Shown here: positions 61,975 to 64,000 of the stretch, in pieces | Position numbering within the stretch: position 1 is the stretch's first letter | Layout of the letters: every line of letters starts with the position of its first letter | Assembly: GCF_026020075.1 (NCBI RefSeq) | Contig: NZ_CP102772.1 | Coordinates: 186,001 to 250,000 of the forward strand | Direction: 5' to 3' | DNA: 64,000 nt | Source: Bosea sp. NBC_00550 | GTDB taxonomy: Bacteria > Pseudomonadota > Alphaproteobacteria > Rhizobiales > Beijerinckiaceae | Notes under the pieces: model-generated | The model's database searches: none | The model's input: the letters and a program-made list of their open reading frames with translations, nothing else | Told to the model about the DNA's origin: nothing | Translations under genes and position numbers: made by a program

Positions 61975-63222
61975 TCAGCCCGGCCCGGCGCCCTGCGTCG
62001 CCAGGTAGAGCGCATAGATCGACTGGCTCGCCGCCATGAACAGGCGGTTCCGCTTCGGCCCGCCGAAGCAGATGTTGCCGCAGACCTCCGGCAGCCGGAT
62101 GCGGCCGATCACCTTGCCGGCCGGGTTGAACACGGTCACGCCGTTGTAGCCGACGTTCCGGCCGGCATTGCTCGACGCCCAGAGATTGCCCTCGACATCG
62201 CAGCGCAGGCCGTCCGGCCCGCAATTGATGCCGTCGATCATGCAGTCCGAGAAGACCTTCCCGTTCGACAGCTTGTTGTCGGCACCGACATCGAAGACAT
62301 GGATGTCGCCCTTGCCGCCGGGGCCGGTATCGCCCGGTCCCTTGCCGGTAGAGGCGACGTAGAGCTTCTTGAAATCGGGCGAGAAGCACAGCCCGTTCGG
62401 GTCCGGAACCTGTTCTTCGCGGATGACGAGGTCGAGCCGCCCGCTCGGGTCGATCCGGTAGACATTCGTCGGCAGTTCGCGCTTGGCGAGGCCGATGCCG
62501 GGCGGTTGGCCGAGGCGGGGATTGATCTTGCCATTGGCATTGCTCGGGCCGCCGGCTGCGTCCGGCGCCCCTTCATAGAGCTGCCCGCCATAGGGCGGGT
62601 CGGTGAACCAGTAGCTGCCGTCCGTATGGGCGACGATGTCGTTGGGCGAATTGAGCTTCTTGCCTTCGAAGGCGTCAGCCAGCACCGTCGCCGAGCCGTC
62701 GAGCTCGTAGCGCACGACGCGCCGGTTCAGATGCTCGCAGGAGAGCTGCCGGCCCTGGAAGTCGAAGCTGTTGCCGTTGCTGTAGCCCGAGGGCATCCGG
62801 AATACGCTGACATTGCCGTCGTCATCGAGCCAGCGCATCTGCCGGTTGCGCGGGATGTCGCTCCAGACCAGATAGCGCCCCTGCGCATTCCAGGCCGGGC
62901 CCTCGAGCCAGAGCCCGCCGGTCCAGAGCCGCTGGATCGCGGCGTTGGGTTGGGCGAGGCCGTTGAAGGAGGGATCGACCGCGATGACGTCCGGGTCCCA
63001 GAAATAGGTCGTCGGCGCGCCGCGGCGGCTGAAATCGCGCGGCGGCGTGGTGATGGTGGTGGGCGGGCTTGCCCGGTCGGTGGGGGATTGCGCGAAGACG
63101 GGCGCGGAAGCGGCGGCGAAGGCGCTTGCGCCTGCGGCCTGGATCAGCCTGCGGCGAGAGAGCCGCTGCGTGGATGAGACGGGATTTGAATTATCATGCG
63201 TCGAACGGTGGCCCTCTGACAT
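61975..63222 (-). CDS. SMP-30/gluconolactonase/LRE-like protein, Tat-exported
   Basis: A 415-residue beta-propeller protein of the SMP-30/gluconolactonase group. The Tat signal is LSRRRLIQAAGA, and propeller motifs appear in WLEGPAWNAQGRYLVWSDI, NSPNDIVAHTDGSYWFTDPPYG and DPNGLCFSPDFKKLYV. The group hydrolyses lactones using Ca2+ or Zn2+; the actual substrate here is unknown. It faces a TauE/SafE permease gene. Confidence 0.9.
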   Translation of the reverse strand: MSEGHRSTHDNSNPVSSTQRLSRRRLIQAAGASAFAAASAPVFAQSPTDRASPPTTITTPPRDFSRRGAPTTYFWDPDVIAVDPSFNGLAQPNAAIQRLWTGGLWLEGPAWNAQGRYLVWSDIPRNRQMRWLDDDGNVSVFRMPSGYSNGNSFDFQGRQLSCEHLNRRVVRYELDGSATVLADAFEGKKLNSPNDIVAHTDGSYWFTDPPYGGQLYEGAPDAAGGPSNANGKINPRLGQPPGIGLAKRELPTNVYRIDPSGRLDLVIREEQVPDPNGLCFSPDFKKLYVASTGKGPGDTGPGGKGDIHVFDVGADNKLSNGKVFSDCMIDGINCGPDGLRCDVEGNLWASSNAGRNVGYNGVTVFNPAGKVIGRIRLPEVCGNICFGGPKRNRLFMAASQSIYALYLATQGAGPG

Positions 63223-63503
63223 CGTGTCCTCCTGATTTTATGGTTGAAACGATTTAAATTTGCAGAAAGGTCGAAGTTCTCGGTCGCTCGGTTCTCCTTT
63301 TCGAAGGGCAAGCAAGGTCAGCAGGATCGCTTGGCCGGGTCGAGCCCTGCTTCGCGCAGAACTATCCTGCGCAAGGCGCAAGGCGTAAAGGTGACGCATC
63401 GCCCGACGCGGCTCGATTTCTCGCGGCCGCCATGCAGGGGCGGCATCTTGCCCGCGCCCGCCAAATGACCGAGAGATCGGGCAGCCCCACCGGATACTCC
63501 CCC

Positions 63504-64000
63504 ATGTTTGCAGGCATTCCCCTCGGCGATCTCGCCTTCCTCGCCGTGTCGCTGGTGCTTGCCGGCGCGGCCACCGGCCTGCTCGCCGGCGTCTTCGGCG
63601 TCGGCGGCGGCGCGGTTATCGTTCCCGTGCTGTACGAGGTCTTCCGCGTCATCGGCGTCGCCGACGAGGTGCGCATGCCACTCGCTGTCGGCACCTCGCT
63701 CGCCGTGATTATCCCAACCTCGATCCGCTCGTTCAATGCGCATCGCGCCAAGGGGCTCGTCGATCTCTCCATTCTCAAGGTCTGGGCCGTGCCGGTCGTG
63801 CTCGGCGTCATCGTCGGCAGCTGGATCGCCCGCTATGCGCCTGCCGACCTGTTCAAGATCATCTTCGTCGTCGTCGCGCTGATTTCTGCGATCCGCCTGC
63901 TCTTCGCGGCCGACCGCTGGAAATTCGGCGAGGAGATGCCGGGCAAGCCGCTGATGGTCGCCTATGGCGGCTTCATCGGCGTACTCTCGGCGCTGATGGG
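63504..64000 (+). CDS. TauE/SafE (TSUP) family permease, 3' end outside window
   Basis: The frame from ATG 63504 runs open to the window edge (about 165 residues). It encodes four or more hydrophobic segments and the GVFGVGGGAVIVPVL motif that starts TSUP transporters, which export sulfite or organosulfonates or take up anions. The frame is open at the right edge, so the protein continues beyond the window. The segment 63223-63503 before it shows no gene. Confidence 0.85.
   Translation, partial: MFAGIPLGDLAFLAVSLVLAGAATGLLAGVFGVGGGAVIVPVLYEVFRVIGVADEVRMPLAVGTSLAVIIPTSIRSFNAHRAKGLVDLSILKVWAVPVVLGVIVGSWIARYAPADLFKIIFVVVALISAIRLLFAADRWKFGEEMPGKPLMVAYGGFIGVLSALM

Noticed and set aside
1..64000. 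CRISPR arrays, rRNA or tRNA genes
   Set aside because: No regularly spaced repeats, and no rRNA or tRNA-like sequence could be recognised by eye.

Overview
The window is high-GC DNA with many divergent operons, Tat-type substrate-binding proteins and several branched-chain amino acid (Liv/HAAT) ABC transporters. A P. aeruginosa-type isocitrate lyase sits next to a RamB/ScfR-like regulator. Together these suggest a free-living alphaproteobacterium of the Hyphomicrobiales. Bosea is my best guess, from general resemblance only. I see no rRNA, tRNA or CRISPR array.

Layout. 1-8.8 kb: the end of an iron-type binding protein, an orphan ureE with a very His-rich tail, then a GntR-mannonate dehydratase (uxuA) pair divergent from a complete four-gene ABC importer, and a DUF72 gene. 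8.8-16.6 kb: a decayed accessory zone with an IS3 scar inside a DUF296 gene, an IclR regulator, a ferredoxin-reductase fragment abutting a truncated and frameshifted livH, intact livM and livG, a frameshifted livF, an IS481 scar, a LysR/SgcJ pair and a broken integrase beside dusA. 16.7-21.9 kb: dusA, then isocitrate lyase flanked by two small paralogous genes of unknown function and a divergent RamB/ScfR-type regulator. 22-29.6 kb: a copper-handling cluster with an OmpR-type two-component system (the kinase is frameshifted) divergent from a TolC-like lipoprotein, Tat multicopper oxidase, cupredoxin, CusF-like protein, HMA chaperone and DUF411 protein.

29.8-34.5 kb: a lone MCE protein, xthA, small hypotheticals, about 1 kb with no convincing gene, and a CsaA-like tRNA-binding protein. 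34.6-46.8 kb: an amino-acid/amide catabolic region with a DauA-like FAD dehydrogenase, FAD-linked oxidase, Lrp regulator, type II haloacid dehalogenase, CobW GTPase, amidohydrolase and a complete LivGF-SBP-LivHM operon. That operon diverges from a PAS-LuxR regulator across a tandem palindromic operator. 47-57.4 kb: LssY_C and IMPACT proteins, then a beta-keto acid cluster with a BKACE-family enzyme, a 3-hydroxyacyl-CoA-dehydrogenase-like enzyme, a single-chain LivM-LivG-LivF fusion, LivH, a binding protein, a divergent GntR and an SDR.

57.4-59.4 kb: a frameshifted IS30 element flanked by diverged direct repeats. 59.4-64 kb: an ArsR-SRPBCC-DUF899-DUF1428 stress operon with an operator spanning the arsR start codon, an SMP-30-like Tat protein, and the beginning of a TauE/SafE permease.

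The recurring theme is solute import paired with dedicated oxidative catabolism, each module controlled by a local GntR, IclR, Lrp or LuxR regulator whose palindromic site is often visible. GTCAT-ended palindromic intergenic repeats recur and sit even inside operons. The best candidates for something undescribed are the paralogous small proteins around aceA, the LivMGF triple fusion in a BKACE operon, the PAS-LuxR tandem-operator amidohydrolase/CobW operon, and the repeat pair around IS30.
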